From: Bog-532 sp963775825
GTDB taxonomy: Bacteria; Actinomycetota; Actinomycetes; Streptosporangiales; Streptosporangiaceae
Reading direction: 5' to 3'
Length of the DNA stretch: 64,000 nt
Assembly (NCBI GenBank): GCA_963775825.1
Contig: CAVZKY010000046.1
Coordinates: forward strand, 62,001 to 126,000
Shown one piece after another: positions 34,808 to 44,377 of the stretch. Both the position numbers and the translations under genes were made by a program. The notes under the pieces are model-generated. The model did not search any database. It was not told where the DNA came from and worked only from the letters and a program-made list of their open reading frames with translations. Every line of letters begins with the position of its first letter. The first letter of the stretch is position 1.

Positions 34808-36478
34808 ATGTCGCCCAATAAGTCTCTTGTACATCCCACGGCCATCATAGAGCCCGGAGCCATGATCGGGCCGGGCACTACAGTCTGGCACTACAGTCAC
34901 CTGCGTAATGGCTCAGTTGTGGGTGCAGACTGCACACTCGGGAAGAATGTCTTCGTTGACCAAGATGTTCACATCGGTGACCGGGTGAAGGTACAGAACA
35001 ATGTATCTGTGTACCGGGGTGTTGAGCTTGCCGATGAAGTCTTCGTAGGACCGTCCGTAGTTTTCACGAATGACCTGTTTCCTCGCGCGATGAACACGGA
35101 GTGGCAATTGATCCCCACGCGGGTTAAGCGTGGTGCGTCGCTAGGAGCCAATGCGACCATCGTGTGTGGCGTCGAAATCGGCGAGTCAGCAATGGTCGGC
35201 GCTGGCGCTGTGGTGACTGCCTCCGTTCATCCTTATCAACTGGTTGCCGGCCATCCAGCCCGCCATCGCGGCTGGGTCTGCGACTGCGGCACAGTTATCT
35301 CGCGGGATCATTCGCGACCCCCCGATCTGCAGTGCGGCCGCTGCGCACAGAGCGCGCGCGAAATGAGTGGCGATAAGGGCGGCCGGATCTTGCTGGCTAA
35401 GGCAGACCTGCGGATAGAGGAGGAAGCCGCAGTGCTGGACGTCCTGCGTTCCGGGCACCTCGCCGCCGGCAAATGGGTCGCGCAGCTTGAGGAATCGTTC
35501 GCGCGGGTTCATCAAGCTGCGTACGCGGTTGCCGTGAACAGCGGCACGACCGCCTTGGTTGCTGGGCTGCGGGCCCATCGCATCGGCCCGGGTGACGAAG
35601 TAATTACCTCGCCGCTTACCTTCGTTGCGACGCTCAACGCGATTATCGAGGTCGGTGCCACCGCCCGGTTCGCGGACGTCTCGGATGACCTGACCCTCGA
35701 TCCTGACTCGGTTCGCTCCCTGCTGTCGTCACGGACCAGGGCGCTGATGCCCGTCCATCTCTACGGCCTCCCCGCCCCCATGGGTGATATCTCCAAGATC
35801 GCCGGGGAACACGGGCTCATCCTCATGGAGGATGCCGCTCAGGCACATGGTGCCCGGGTGCTGGACAAGCCCGTCGGCTCCTGGGGCACGGCCGCCTTTT
35901 CGCTGTACGCGACGAAGAACATAACCTGCGGTGAAGGTGGGGTGGTCACGACGGACTGCGAGGACATCGCCGCCCAGCTGCGACTGCTGCGCAACCACGG
36001 GATGCGGGCCCGATATGACTATGTGCTGCCCGGCTATAACTACCGCCTGACCGACCTGCAGGGCGCTATCGCCTGCAAGCAAATCGACAGGTTGCCCGAG
36101 ATCAGCGCCGCCCGTCGCGATAACGCCAGCCGTTTGTCAGCGGGCCTGGCAGGCCTGCCTGGCCTGGTACTCCCGAGCGAGCCACACGACCGTTCGCATG
36201 CGTGGCACCAGTACACGGTTCAGGTGACGCCGCACGCACGCCTTGACCGCGACGAACTGCAGCAGTACCTGCGCAGCGTTGGCATTGATTCCATGGCGTA
36301 CTACCCCCGGCTCGTCCACGACTACGCGTGCTACCGAAGTCACCCGCAAGTAGGTCACAGCGAGACACCTCGCGCGTCGCGCGCGGCAGGGGAGGTGCTC
36401 TCGCTTCCCGTTCATCCCAGCCTGACGCGAAACGAGATAACCCGCCTGGTCACGTGCATGCGGGCAGCCCTCGGCTGA
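34808..36478 (+). CDS. Fused UDP-sugar N-acetyltransferase (WlbB/WbpD type) and DegT/DnrJ/EryC1 aminotransferase (WlbC/WbpE type)
   Basis: A 556-residue two-domain protein. Residues about 1-165 form a left-handed beta-helix acetyltransferase (VHPTAIIEPGAMIGPGTTVW, KNVFVDQDVHIGDRVKVQNN, GASLGANATIVCGVEIGE), followed by a zinc-ribbon-like CDCG...CGRC (about 160-182). From about residue 200 an aminotransferase begins (AKADLRIEEEAAVLDVLRSG), with NSGTTAL, EDAAQAHGA, the PLP lysine in SLYATKNITCGEGGV, and NYRLTDLQGA. The two activities normally come from separate genes and act in UDP-GlcNAc3NAcA synthesis: transamination of the 3-keto sugar, then N-acetylation. ATG 34808 has GGAGGT six bases upstream. 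A missed stop between domains would be an alternative explanation. It overlaps the convergent oxidoreductase gene by 29 bases. Confidence 0.82.
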   Translation: MSPNKSLVHPTAIIEPGAMIGPGTTVWHYSHLRNGSVVGADCTLGKNVFVDQDVHIGDRVKVQNNVSVYRGVELADEVFVGPSVVFTNDLFPRAMNTEWQLIPTRVKRGASLGANATIVCGVEIGESAMVGAGAVVTASVHPYQLVAGHPARHRGWVCDCGTVISRDHSRPPDLQCGRCAQSAREMSGDKGGRILLAKADLRIEEEAAVLDVLRSGHLAAGKWVAQLEESFARVHQAAYAVAVNSGTTALVAGLRAHRIGPGDEVITSPLTFVATLNAIIEVGATARFADVSDDLTLDPDSVRSLLSSRTRALMPVHLYGLPAPMGDISKIAGEHGLILMEDAAQAHGARVLDKPVGSWGTAAFSLYATKNITCGEGGVVTTDCEDIAAQLRLLRNHGMRARYDYVLPGYNYRLTDLQGAIACKQIDRLPEISAARRDNASRLSAGLAGLPGLVLPSEPHDRSHAWHQYTVQVTPHARLDRDELQQYLRSVGIDSMAYYPRLVHDYACYRSHPQVGHSETPRASRAAGEVLSLPVHPSLTRNEITRLVTCMRAALG

Positions 36479-37535
36479 TTGACGGCTGCCGCAGCCCAAC
36501 CTCTGCCAGCGGCACGGTTCGCTGCTCGCGGAGCGAAATCTCGGCGCATTCGAGCACCCGGACGACGGCAAGGCCGCTTGAGCCGTCGGTGGCTGGCCGG
36601 GACTTGCGCAAGATGCTGTCGACAAAGTGCTGGTCCTGGGCGGCCAGCGGTTCAGTGAAGGGCACGTACGGGGAAACCACATCACCGAGGTGGTAAGCGA
36701 CCCGGGACAGGGGACCATCACCAGATTCAGGGGGAAGTGCGGCCTTATCGAAAAGGCGGACCCGCTCGTCATCCCCGAGATCGTTGAAGACCGCCATTTT
36801 CTTCGATCCGATTGCCGTAACTTTCCGGACCTTTACCGGGCTGAGCCAGCTGACATGAATGTTTGCGCGCACACCGATTTCGCTATAGTCGAGCTGCAGA
36901 CGGGCCACGTCTTCATACTCCGGGTGCACATGCCGCCCGCCCCATGCTGTGACCGCTGTCGGCTGTGAGCCCAGGACAAAGTTGGTGATAGAGATGTCGT
37001 GGGGTGCCAGGTCCATGATGACCCCCACGTCCGGTTGGTAGAGGCCCAGGTTGAGGCGCGTGCAATCCAGATAAAACAGCTGGCCGATCTCTCGTTGCAC
37101 AAGCTCCCGGAACTTATGGACGGCCGCGTTGTGCTCCAGTGTGTGACCTGGCATCAGGACAACGCCGGCGCGTTCTGCTGTCTCAACGATCAGCTGGGCC
37201 TCGGCCGTTGTTGTCGCGAGTGGTTTCTCGATGAGCACGTGCTTCCCGGCCTGGATCGCCTCCAGGCCCAGCCGTGCGTGGCTTGACGGCGGAGCGGCAA
37301 TAACGAGCGCGTCAACTTCGGGCAGGGCATCCTCCATACGAGCGTGGCCGGAGGCACCACCACGTTCGCGTCCCGGAGAGGTAGCGAGCCGCGGGTCAAT
37401 CTCTATCACGGATGCCACGCCAATCGCTGAGCGGAGCACTCGGACATGCTTTGATCCCCAGTAGCCCACGCCAACGACACCAACCCGTATCGCCTCGCCC
37501 TGTGTACCCACCGGCTGAACCCCCCTGCCCCGCAT
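36450..37535 (-). CDS. Gfo/Idh/MocA oxidoreductase, WlbA/WbpB type
   Basis: A 361-residue NAD-dependent oxidoreductase. N-terminal Rossmann motif VGVVGVGYWGSKHVRVL (about residues 17-33), EKPLA (about 106) and DLAPHDISITNFVLG (about 190-204), with the C-terminal alpha/beta domain. The GYWGxxHxR pattern and the D-x-x-P-H-D block fit the WlbA/WbpB group that oxidises UDP-GlcNAcA at C3. It is convergent with the acetyltransferase-aminotransferase gene, which encodes the next two steps. The start at 37535 is uncertain; a ribosome-binding site is not obvious and family similarity begins near residue 15. Confidence 0.82.
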   Translation of the reverse strand: MRGRGVQPVGTQGEAIRVGVVGVGYWGSKHVRVLRSAIGVASVIEIDPRLATSPGRERGGASGHARMEDALPEVDALVIAAPPSSHARLGLEAIQAGKHVLIEKPLATTTAEAQLIVETAERAGVVLMPGHTLEHNAAVHKFRELVQREIGQLFYLDCTRLNLGLYQPDVGVIMDLAPHDISITNFVLGSQPTAVTAWGGRHVHPEYEDVARLQLDYSEIGVRANIHVSWLSPVKVRKVTAIGSKKMAVFNDLGDDERVRLFDKAALPPESGDGPLSRVAYHLGDVVSPYVPFTEPLAAQDQHFVDSILRKSRPATDGSSGLAVVRVLECAEISLREQRTVPLAEVGLRQPSISRGLPACT

Positions 37536-37903
37536 GGCTTAGTTCTTGCCCTATTACCCATTTCGGGCGGACTGTACAGAAAGCTGTAAGCAGCTTATAT
37601 GCATGCTATATCCCAGGCCGGAAGCTACGCGACCGGACAGGTAGTAGTCCAGAACGCGCGAACGATTGACGTGATTACTATCATGCTTAGCTCCAGCTGA
37701 TTTCTACCGAGAGAGTTTATTTACCCCGGAGGGATAATATAACGTGATTAAAGTGCATCCGGGTATATCGAGCGGTGCTGGCGAAATAACGGCGCGACTC
37801 GTCTCCCGCTACGTATTGCGATGGGTTATGATCGAAGAGTGACCGCAATCTCCGTAGCTGCGCGCGGGAGTCGCGAGCTACCGGGTTCCCGCGACAGGCT
37901 TTT
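37536..37903. other. Divergent intergenic region, AT-rich
   Basis: About 370 bases between the WlbA-type and flippase genes. GC content is low in the first 200 bases. No gene is recognised; promoters for both divergent genes probably lie here. Confidence 0.45.
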
Positions 37904-39220
37904 GTGACCGCGTACGCGTCCCTTGGCCGGCTGCGAGGGCGAGCGTCGACAGTGTGTCGGCGTGACTTCCCGCGGGCCGTCGCCCGGACGGCAGCCTTCA
38001 ACATCTCAGCCACCATCGTCGCGGGCCCGGCGGGCTGATTATCGCCCGCGCCCTCGGCCCGGTGGCGCGGGGGGAGTACGCCGCGGTCACCGCGTGGTTC
38101 GGTGTCGCGCTCATGGTGGGCGGGATGGGCCAGCCGGCGGCACTGTGCTTTTACGTGGCACGAGACGCGCAGCGCGCGCCCGAGTACGTTGCTACGTCAC
38201 GGGCGATGATGCTCGTTACCGGTTCGGTTGCGCTGTGCTTTGGCCTGCTCCTCGCACCGGTTCTCGCTCACGGCCACCCGACCTTGATAACCGGCTATCG
38301 TATTGTTTTCGCCGCCTCCATCATGGCGTTTGTCGGCGCCAGCTATACATTTTCGCTGCAAGCGCGGAACCTGTATCAGTGGAACATCGTACGTGTCACT
38401 CAGCCTGTGCTCGGCTTCGTGGGAATCTCCATACTCTGGAGGCTGCGCGTCCTCACCGTGGACACCGCTTTGGTGGTTCTCAGCGGCACGATGCTCCTGC
38501 AGCTAGCGGGGGCTTATGGCTGTTGTCGGCGGGCGGCCCTGGTTCCGGGGCATGCGCAGATGGCCCTGTTCCGTCCGTTGGTCAGCGTACGGAGCCGCCC
38601 AGATCGCAGCCCTGACCCCGGCCGCCCTTAACGCTCAACTGGACCAGCTTGTGCTGTCGCAGACTGTTCCCCCCGCCGAACTTGGCCGTTACGCGGTCGC
38701 GGTCTCATTGTCGCTGCTTCCGATCCCTCTAGTGTCGGCGATCGGCAATGTGGCCTTTCCCCGCCTAGCTGCGCAATCCAAAATGACGCAGGCAAGCCGA
38801 CGCCTGCAGAAGGCGTCAGTCACGGGAAGCTTCGTGATATCGGCCGGGCTTATCATCCCGTTCGCCGCGGTGGCCTACTGGATCGTCCCGCTAGTCTACG
38901 GGCCGGCCTACCGTGAGGCGGTCCCGCTGCTCTGGATTCTCGCCCCCGGGTCGGTCTTTTTCGCGTGCGGTCAGGTTGTGGGCGACCTGCTGCGGGGCAA
39001 GGGACAGCCCGGTGCGGTGGCGTGGGCGCAGGGCCTGGCGGCGGTCTTCACCGTGGTTCTTCTGCTGGCCTTGCTGCCGTTTGTGGGTGTCTACGGCGCG
39101 GCCATCGCCTCGACTATCGCCTACGGCGTCGCTCTTGCCGCCATGTTGCGGCGCTTGCGTCATCAACCGCCTCGCCATGGTCGGCGGAGAACGGCGGAAG
39201 CGATCCCCGTGGTCGGCTGA
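37904..39220 (+). CDS. Wzx-type polysaccharide flippase (two frameshifts)
   Basis: Reconstructed as about 438 codons from GTG 37904. The first phase encodes ARTAAFNISATIVAG, the second LIIARALGPVARGEYAAVTA through the first six or so hydrophobic segments, and the third LNAQLDQLVLSQTVPPAELG, GRYAVAVSLSLLPIPLVSAIG and the remaining segments. Frame breaks are near 38030 and 38595. The ARxLGPxxRGEYA motif and the LDQLxLS helix are typical of MATE/MVF-like oligosaccharide flippases, which move lipid-linked repeat units across the membrane. It works with the polymerase-like and WecA-type proteins of this locus. Confidence 0.75.
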
Positions 39221-39251
39221 CCTTATCCCATTCCAGAAAGGGATGATCTTG

Positions 39252-40124
39252 ATGACAGCGGGCCGTACAGCCGTCGCGGCCGCGACCGACGTGATGTGCC
39301 ACGCAGTGGGCCGACGTCGTGTTGTGCGCGCGGCCCGTTTCATCCACCGGCGGGCGTGCCTGGACGGCCCGAACGACATGGATACCAACGGCGAGATATG
39401 GCTACAGCATCAAGTCGTCGGCATGTCACGGCCGACCGAACGCATTCTCGTGCTCGACGTGGGGGCCAATGTCGGCCGCTGGTCATCCGCGATGCTGTCG
39501 GCGGCGAGCCAGGCGGGACGGCTCGACGATCTCGACCTGCATGCCTTCGAGCCCTCGGCATATACGTTCGCCCGGCTTTCCGAAGCTCTCGACAGCCCCT
39601 GTGTGACTCTGGCCCGGATGGCACTGGGTGATCAGCCGGGGCTCTCCACGCTGCATGTGATCGCGCCTGGGGCAGGGACGAACTCGCTGTATGAATCATC
39701 CTTGGCTGGCGCCGCGATCAGCACAGAAGATGTGCGGACGACCACTCTGGACAACTATGCCGAACGCGCCGGGCTAGACGGCGAGATCGCGCTCGTAAAG
39801 ATCGATACCGAAGGTCACGATCTGACTGTGCTCCGCGGGGCGCTGGGCCTCCTGGCCGGCCAGCGGATCACGGTCCTTCAGTTCGAATACAATCAGCGCT
39901 GGATATACGCGCGCACATTTCTTAAGGACGCATTCGAGCTGCTTGTACCTTTTGGCTACAGTATTGGCAAGCTTACCTGGCACGGCGTGGAATTCTATCC
40001 ACGATGGGATGTCGATCTGGAGAGCTTTGTCGAGGCAAATTACGTTGCTTGTGCGCCGTGGGCCGCCGCAAGGATTCCCTCCGTCCGGTGGTGGAAGACG
40101 GGTCAGGAAGGAGAGATGTGTTGA
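39252..40124 (+). CDS. FkbM family methyltransferase
   Basis: A 290-residue protein. SAM motif LVLDVGANVGRWSSAML (about residues 68-84), DLHAFEPSAYTFARLSEAL, TTTLDNYAERAG and ALVKIDTEGHDLTVLRGAL (about 178-196), all typical of FkbM methyltransferases. AAAGGG ends nine bases before ATG 39252, which I prefer over ATG 39243. Its last codons overlap the next methyltransferase gene by 7 bases, so the two are coupled. Confidence 0.83.
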   Translation: MTAGRTAVAAATDVMCHAVGRRRVVRAARFIHRRACLDGPNDMDTNGEIWLQHQVVGMSRPTERILVLDVGANVGRWSSAMLSAASQAGRLDDLDLHAFEPSAYTFARLSEALDSPCVTLARMALGDQPGLSTLHVIAPGAGTNSLYESSLAGAAISTEDVRTTTLDNYAERAGLDGEIALVKIDTEGHDLTVLRGALGLLAGQRITVLQFEYNQRWIYARTFLKDAFELLVPFGYSIGKLTWHGVEFYPRWDVDLESFVEANYVACAPWAAARIPSVRWWKTGQEGEMC

Positions 40125-40816
40125 ACGTCAGGAGCGCGATACGTCCTGTCCCTGGAGTGCGGCGGATTTCACTGCTGCGTCAGTGGGTCAGGTTCACGGG
40201 GTCTGCTGATTACTGGGAGTCCAACTACAGTCACGGTGGAAACAGCGGCGATGGCTCTTACGGCGAGCTCGCTCGAGGGAAGGCCGATTTCCTCAATGCC
40301 TTTGTCCGGGATCATTCCATAGCATCGGTTGTGGAGTCGGCTGCGGTGACGGCAATCAGCTTTCACTCGCAGACTACCCCCGGTACGCTGGACTCGACGT
40401 TTCCCCCAGTGCCATCGCGATGTGCAAGGAACGTTTTGCCGAGGATCCCACCAAGAGCTTTTTCCGCTATGACACCGACTGCTATGCCGACCGGGGGGGA
40501 TGGTTCAGTGCTGACCTGGCTCTTTCCCTGGACGTCGTATATCACCTGATCGAGGACAATGTCTTTGAGTGCATATATGCGGCATCTCTTCGCAGCTGGT
40601 AAACGCTATGTCGTGCTGTATTCCACAAATATGGCACTTCCGGGCACCGCACCTCATGTTCGGCACCGGCGTTTCTCTCCGTGGGTCGACGTCGAATGCC
40701 AGCAGTGGCGCCTCACGGCCGTCACTCCCGGCCCCGGCATGGGGCCCGGCCGTGCTGACTTCTTTGTGTACGAATGGGCCGCCCCCAGCCTAAGTGCCCG
40801 ACCGGCTCTTAAATAG
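40118..40816 (+). CDS. Class I SAM methyltransferase (two frameshifts)
   Basis: Three phases join into one protein: FTGSADYWESNYSHGGNSGDG and GKADFLNAFVRD, then SGCGDGNQLSLADYPRYAGL and DVSPSAIAMCKERFAEDP, LALSLDVVYHLIED, and finally RHLFAAGKRYVVLYSTNM with DFFVYEW. This matches a methyltransferase that carries a YWExxYxxGGNSGxGSYG entry motif, common in polysaccharide clusters. Breaks lie near 40340 and 40580. GTG 40118 follows AGGAAGGAGA. If the breaks are real the gene is dead. Confidence 0.72.
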
Positions 40817-40875
40817 CCCGCTCCTGATAACGGTAAGCAAAATACTGAGGACAGGTTGCAGTCAAGGGGGCTACT

Positions 40876-41859
40876 GTGCGGGTGGGAGTCATTGGGCCGA
40901 TGGCTCCAGATTACTTCGCAGAAAATGTGAGCGACGCACTTGAACACACCGGGAATGTCGTCACCCACCTGGGCACCACCAGCCCCCGGCACCGCAGCCG
41001 GCTTCTCACCACATCACGAATGCTCGCCCGGCAGGCGCTGCCGGCTCTTGATGAGCGGGCTCAGCGGCACATCGTCCGTGCAGCCGTGGCGGCCGGCTGT
41101 GAGGTCGTTATCAACCTCGACGAGGGCCTCATGCCCAGCACGGTGCGGCAACTCAAAAGAGCAGGCATGCGAGTCGCGTTCTGGTTCCCGGACCATGTGG
41201 CCAATATGGGACGGCAGCTTATGCTGCTTGCACCATATGATGCGATCTTTTTTAAAGAGCCGCACATCGTAAGCAGTCTGCAAGCCACCCTGGATTTGCC
41301 CGTCTATTACTTGCCGCAGGGCTGTAACCCCAGGTGGCACAGGCCGACGGTCCAGGCGGGCACCGATCCTTACCTGGTGATTGCGGGAAATATGTACGCG
41401 AGCCGGGTACGTCTCCTGGAGAGGCTGGCGGTGAAAGGAATTCCGCTGCGGCTCTACGGAGGCGGCTTTCCTCGCTGGCTCGGGGAGACACCCATTCGCG
41501 CCGCGCACACCGGCCGCTACATCACGCGCGATGAGAAGGCCAGGGTGTTTCGCTCGGCCGCCGGCGTGCTGAACACCATGCACCTGGCCGAAGTAGCCGG
41601 GGTCAACGCGAGGCTCTTCGAAGCTGCCGGCTGCGGGGCAGCGGTCCTCACCGATTTCCGGTCGACCGTCCCGGACCTGTTCGCGGTGGGGGACGAGGTG
41701 CTGGTCTTTCACGACTTCGACAACCTGGTCGATCAAGCGACACGGCTTCTTGAGGAGACCGGTCTGACTAGCCGCCTAGGCGACGCCGCAGCCCGGCGCG
41801 CGCATCGCGATCACACCTACGACCTTCGTGTTGCTGAGATCCTGGAAAAGCTCACATGA
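40876..41859 (+). CDS. CgeB-like glycosyltransferase
   Basis: A 327-residue GT-B-like protein. N-terminal VGVIGPMAPDYFAENVSDAL, WFPDHVANMG and a segment VYYLPQGCNPRWHRP typical of CgeB/DUF3880-type spore or glycan glycosyltransferases; the C-terminal half has LRLYGGGFPRW, GVNARLFEAAGCGAAVLTDF and a D-E-V-L-V-F strand, corresponding to the nucleotide-sugar binding fold. GTG 40876 is used, preceded by AAGGGGGC. The stop overlaps the ATG of the following small membrane gene. Confidence 0.75.
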   Translation: MRVGVIGPMAPDYFAENVSDALEHTGNVVTHLGTTSPRHRSRLLTTSRMLARQALPALDERAQRHIVRAAVAAGCEVVINLDEGLMPSTVRQLKRAGMRVAFWFPDHVANMGRQLMLLAPYDAIFFKEPHIVSSLQATLDLPVYYLPQGCNPRWHRPTVQAGTDPYLVIAGNMYASRVRLLERLAVKGIPLRLYGGGFPRWLGETPIRAAHTGRYITRDEKARVFRSAAGVLNTMHLAEVAGVNARLFEAAGCGAAVLTDFRSTVPDLFAVGDEVLVFHDFDNLVDQATRLLEETGLTSRLGDAAARRAHRDHTYDLRVAEILEKLT

Positions 41860-42056
41860 TTGCAGGCGCCGAGGAACTGCGAAAGCCCCCCGCGGTTGCG
41901 TCACGCGCCGACTGGACGCTAATCGTCTTGTTGCTCTTTGCGACCTTGGTGGACGGGGAAACTGACTGGAACGCATTTCTTGGCGCTATACCGGCGATTT
42001 CGTTTGTCTGGCTCGTGTCGATCGTCATCCTTTTCCGGCCCAAGCGGCGGATATGA
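41856..42056 (+). CDS. Small membrane protein in the glycan operon
   Basis: A 66-residue protein with two hydrophobic segments (WTLIVLLLFATLVDG and AIPAISFVWLVSIVILF) and a basic C-terminus FRPKRRI. Its ATG overlaps the previous stop (ATGA) and its own stop overlaps the ATG of the glycosyltransferase, so it is translationally coupled on both sides. No family is recognised. Confidence 0.55.
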   Translation: MIAGAEELRKPPAVASRADWTLIVLLLFATLVDGETDWNAFLGAIPAISFVWLVSIVILFRPKRRI

Positions 42057-42659
42057 CCGCCACGGTGCTGCTCCTCGCGCCGTCGCGGGGACACGGCGGC
42101 GGCATTGAACGATATGTAGAGACCATCGAGTGGGCGCTTACTGCGCATGGAGTGAGCTGTTGCCGGATCGACCTTCCCGGCGCGGGGATAGGCGGACACG
42201 CCCGAATGCTCCGAGAATGCCGCAAGCGCTTTGGCCCGGCTGACGCCCCCCCTGATCGCCTTATCGTGGCTCACCGGGCTATGGTCCCGGCAGCTGCTCT
42301 CCTGACGCGCAGATGGCGATCGTCCGGGATATCTGTGATTTGTCACGGAGAGGAAGTATGGGCCGCGCGGCCGAGAATTCGCAGTACGGTCGAGGACCGG
42401 CTGATGCGTCGGTCACATATTCAGGTGGTGGCTGTGAGCAACTTCACGTCGGGGGCGCTGTTGAGCGAATGCCAGGCAACAGTCTTGCCGCCTGGGTTGT
42501 CCCCGGCCTGGTTCGCCACCCTCGTCGAAGCGGCGAACGCTGAGCATCACCGGGAGCCTGGGATACACCTGATGACGGCCTTCCGACTAGCGGATTTCAC
42601 GAGCAAAGGGCTGCCGCAGATCCTGGACGCTGTCGCGCGCCTCGGCAGAGCCGACGTAA

Positions 42660-42680
42660 GGATGACCGTAAGCATTCAGC
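42660..42680. repeat. Left end of the IS66-type element: 8-bp target duplicate and 13-bp inverted repeat
   Basis: GGATGACC (42660-42667) is the target-site duplicate; GTAAGCATTCAGC (42668-42680) is the terminal inverted repeat and matches the complement of the right end exactly over 13 bases. Confidence 0.93.
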
Positions 42681-42742
42681 CTTGCATGAATTGGGTGAGG
42701 TCCGCTGACGCTGTGTGACCGCGGACGGCCTGGTCGTGCCGG

Positions 42743-44245
42743 TCAGGCCGGGCTGGGGATCGGCGGCATCCAGGGACGGCCGAGGAGCGCTTCGCGCAGG
42801 GCGGTCAGCACGTCGGCTCCGTGCTTGCCGGCGGTGGAGATGTAGCCGCGGATCGCGTACCGGTGGCGGGTGGTGTCTTCGGAGCGGAGCCGGCCGGAGA
42901 TTTTCTGCTGGGTCTTGGCCGGCCGCAGATCCCGTTCGGCGTCGTTCGATGTGGGCGGGATCCGCAGGTCATAGGCGAACCGCACGACGTCGTCGTGGCG
43001 GTCGCGGAGGTCTTCCAGCAGCGCCCGGTGCTTGAGCTGCCCGCGGCCCTGGCGGCGGGGCACCTCGGACAGGCCGACGAGCACGCCGTGCCGGAATGCG
43101 TGGATGAGCGGGGCGGCGATCTCGTCCGGAATGGCGGCGAGGCCTCTGGCGCGGGCCAGGTTCGCCTGGTGGATCAGGTCGCGCAGTGCGTCGCGGATCT
43201 GGGCTGGCCAGTGCGCGCCGGGGTAGGTTTCGGCGGCGTCTTCGCAGTCACGGATCAAATGCTGGCAGCAAAGCTGGTGGATCAGCCCGCCGAACTCCGC
43301 GGCGTCATAGTTCTGGTAGCGGTCATGCACCACCACTGTGCCGTCCATGTCCGGGAGCACGAACGCCTTGAAGGTCTCCAGGGTCCGGTCGCCGAGCAGG
43401 TAATAGGTGAGCCGCCGGGTGCAGGCGACCAGCAGGTAGCGCTTGCGGGATTTCGGGCCGGGGCCGACCCGGATGGGGGTTTCATCGGCGCTGACCACAT
43501 GGGCCAAGATGATCAGCGCCCGGATCAGCTTGTTCGCCTCGGCGACTGCGGCGGCGGCCCGCGTGAGCATGCCGTGCACGAACCCGGCGGAGGGTTTCGC
43601 GCCGGTCAGGGATTCGATCAGCTCTGCGCAGCGGTGCACCGGGATCGCATGGGCGACCATCAAGAACACGCACCACGCCTGGAGGTTAGGGCCGTAGGAC
43701 ACCTTCGACGCGCTGACGCCCTCCGGCCTGCGTGCCCGCCAGACCTTCCCGCATCCGCACGCGACCTCGTGCAGGTCATGCTGGATCACCTTCGCCGCGG
43801 CCAGCGGAATCTCTGCCTGCTGATGCGAGGCCGCCACCCCGAGATCCCGCCCGTCCACCAGCGGTGCACCGCACCCGCAGGCCCCGTCCGGGAAATGCGG
43901 GATGGTGTCATCAGGGGTCTTGCTCCAGGCCAGGTGCGAGCCCGGCGCCCCCGGCTGCTTACCCGGGCTGCGCCCGCCGCCCTTCCTGCGCCCGGCGCTG
44001 CCCTCTGGCGGCTTGCGGCCCGGCTGGTCATCCATCGACGGCGGGAGGGATGAGTTCCCGCTGTTGCGAGACAGCAGATGCTCCAGCCGCTCCAGCTTCG
44101 CCGCCAGCTTCTCATTAGCATCTGTCAGGTCCGCGACCTGCCCAGCCAGCGCCGTGATCTGCCCATCCTGAGCGGCGAGCCGGCCAGCCTGCTCACCGGC
44201 GAGCACAATCAGCTCATCACGCGACATCTCCTCCGGCGCAGCCAC
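42743..44245 (-). CDS. tnpC: IS66 family transposase (TnpC)
   Basis: A 500-residue DDE transposase. It has an N-terminal coiled-coil (LTDANEKLAAKLERLEHLL), the LSRNSGNSSLPPSMD block, a zinc-binding CGCGAPL and CGCGKVW region, and catalytic residues in VSADETPIRV (first Asp, about residue 260), VVVHDRYQNYD (second Asp, about 312) and PTSNDAERDLRPAKTQQKIS (Glu, about 437). Full length for the family and no frame break, unlike many neighbours. GTG 44245 is taken as start; the ATG six codons later is possible. Catalyses excision and insertion of the surrounding element. Confidence 0.93.
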   Translation of the reverse strand: MAAPEEMSRDELIVLAGEQAGRLAAQDGQITALAGQVADLTDANEKLAAKLERLEHLLSRNSGNSSLPPSMDDQPGRKPPEGSAGRRKGGGRSPGKQPGAPGSHLAWSKTPDDTIPHFPDGACGCGAPLVDGRDLGVAASHQQAEIPLAAAKVIQHDLHEVACGCGKVWRARRPEGVSASKVSYGPNLQAWCVFLMVAHAIPVHRCAELIESLTGAKPSAGFVHGMLTRAAAAVAEANKLIRALIILAHVVSADETPIRVGPGPKSRKRYLLVACTRRLTYYLLGDRTLETFKAFVLPDMDGTVVVHDRYQNYDAAEFGGLIHQLCCQHLIRDCEDAAETYPGAHWPAQIRDALRDLIHQANLARARGLAAIPDEIAAPLIHAFRHGVLVGLSEVPRRQGRGQLKHRALLEDLRDRHDDVVRFAYDLRIPPTSNDAERDLRPAKTQQKISGRLRSEDTTRHRYAIRGYISTAGKHGADVLTALREALLGRPWMPPIPSPA

Positions 44246-44377
44246 CCGAAGATCAAACTACGGGCACCACGGCCGGCCCGGAACGACACGCCCAGCGCCG
44301 CCAGATTGGTCACGGCACGAACCTGGCCGGCCTGCCACGGGCCGCTGCCGGGCGCGGACGCGCGGGATCGCCGCCGG

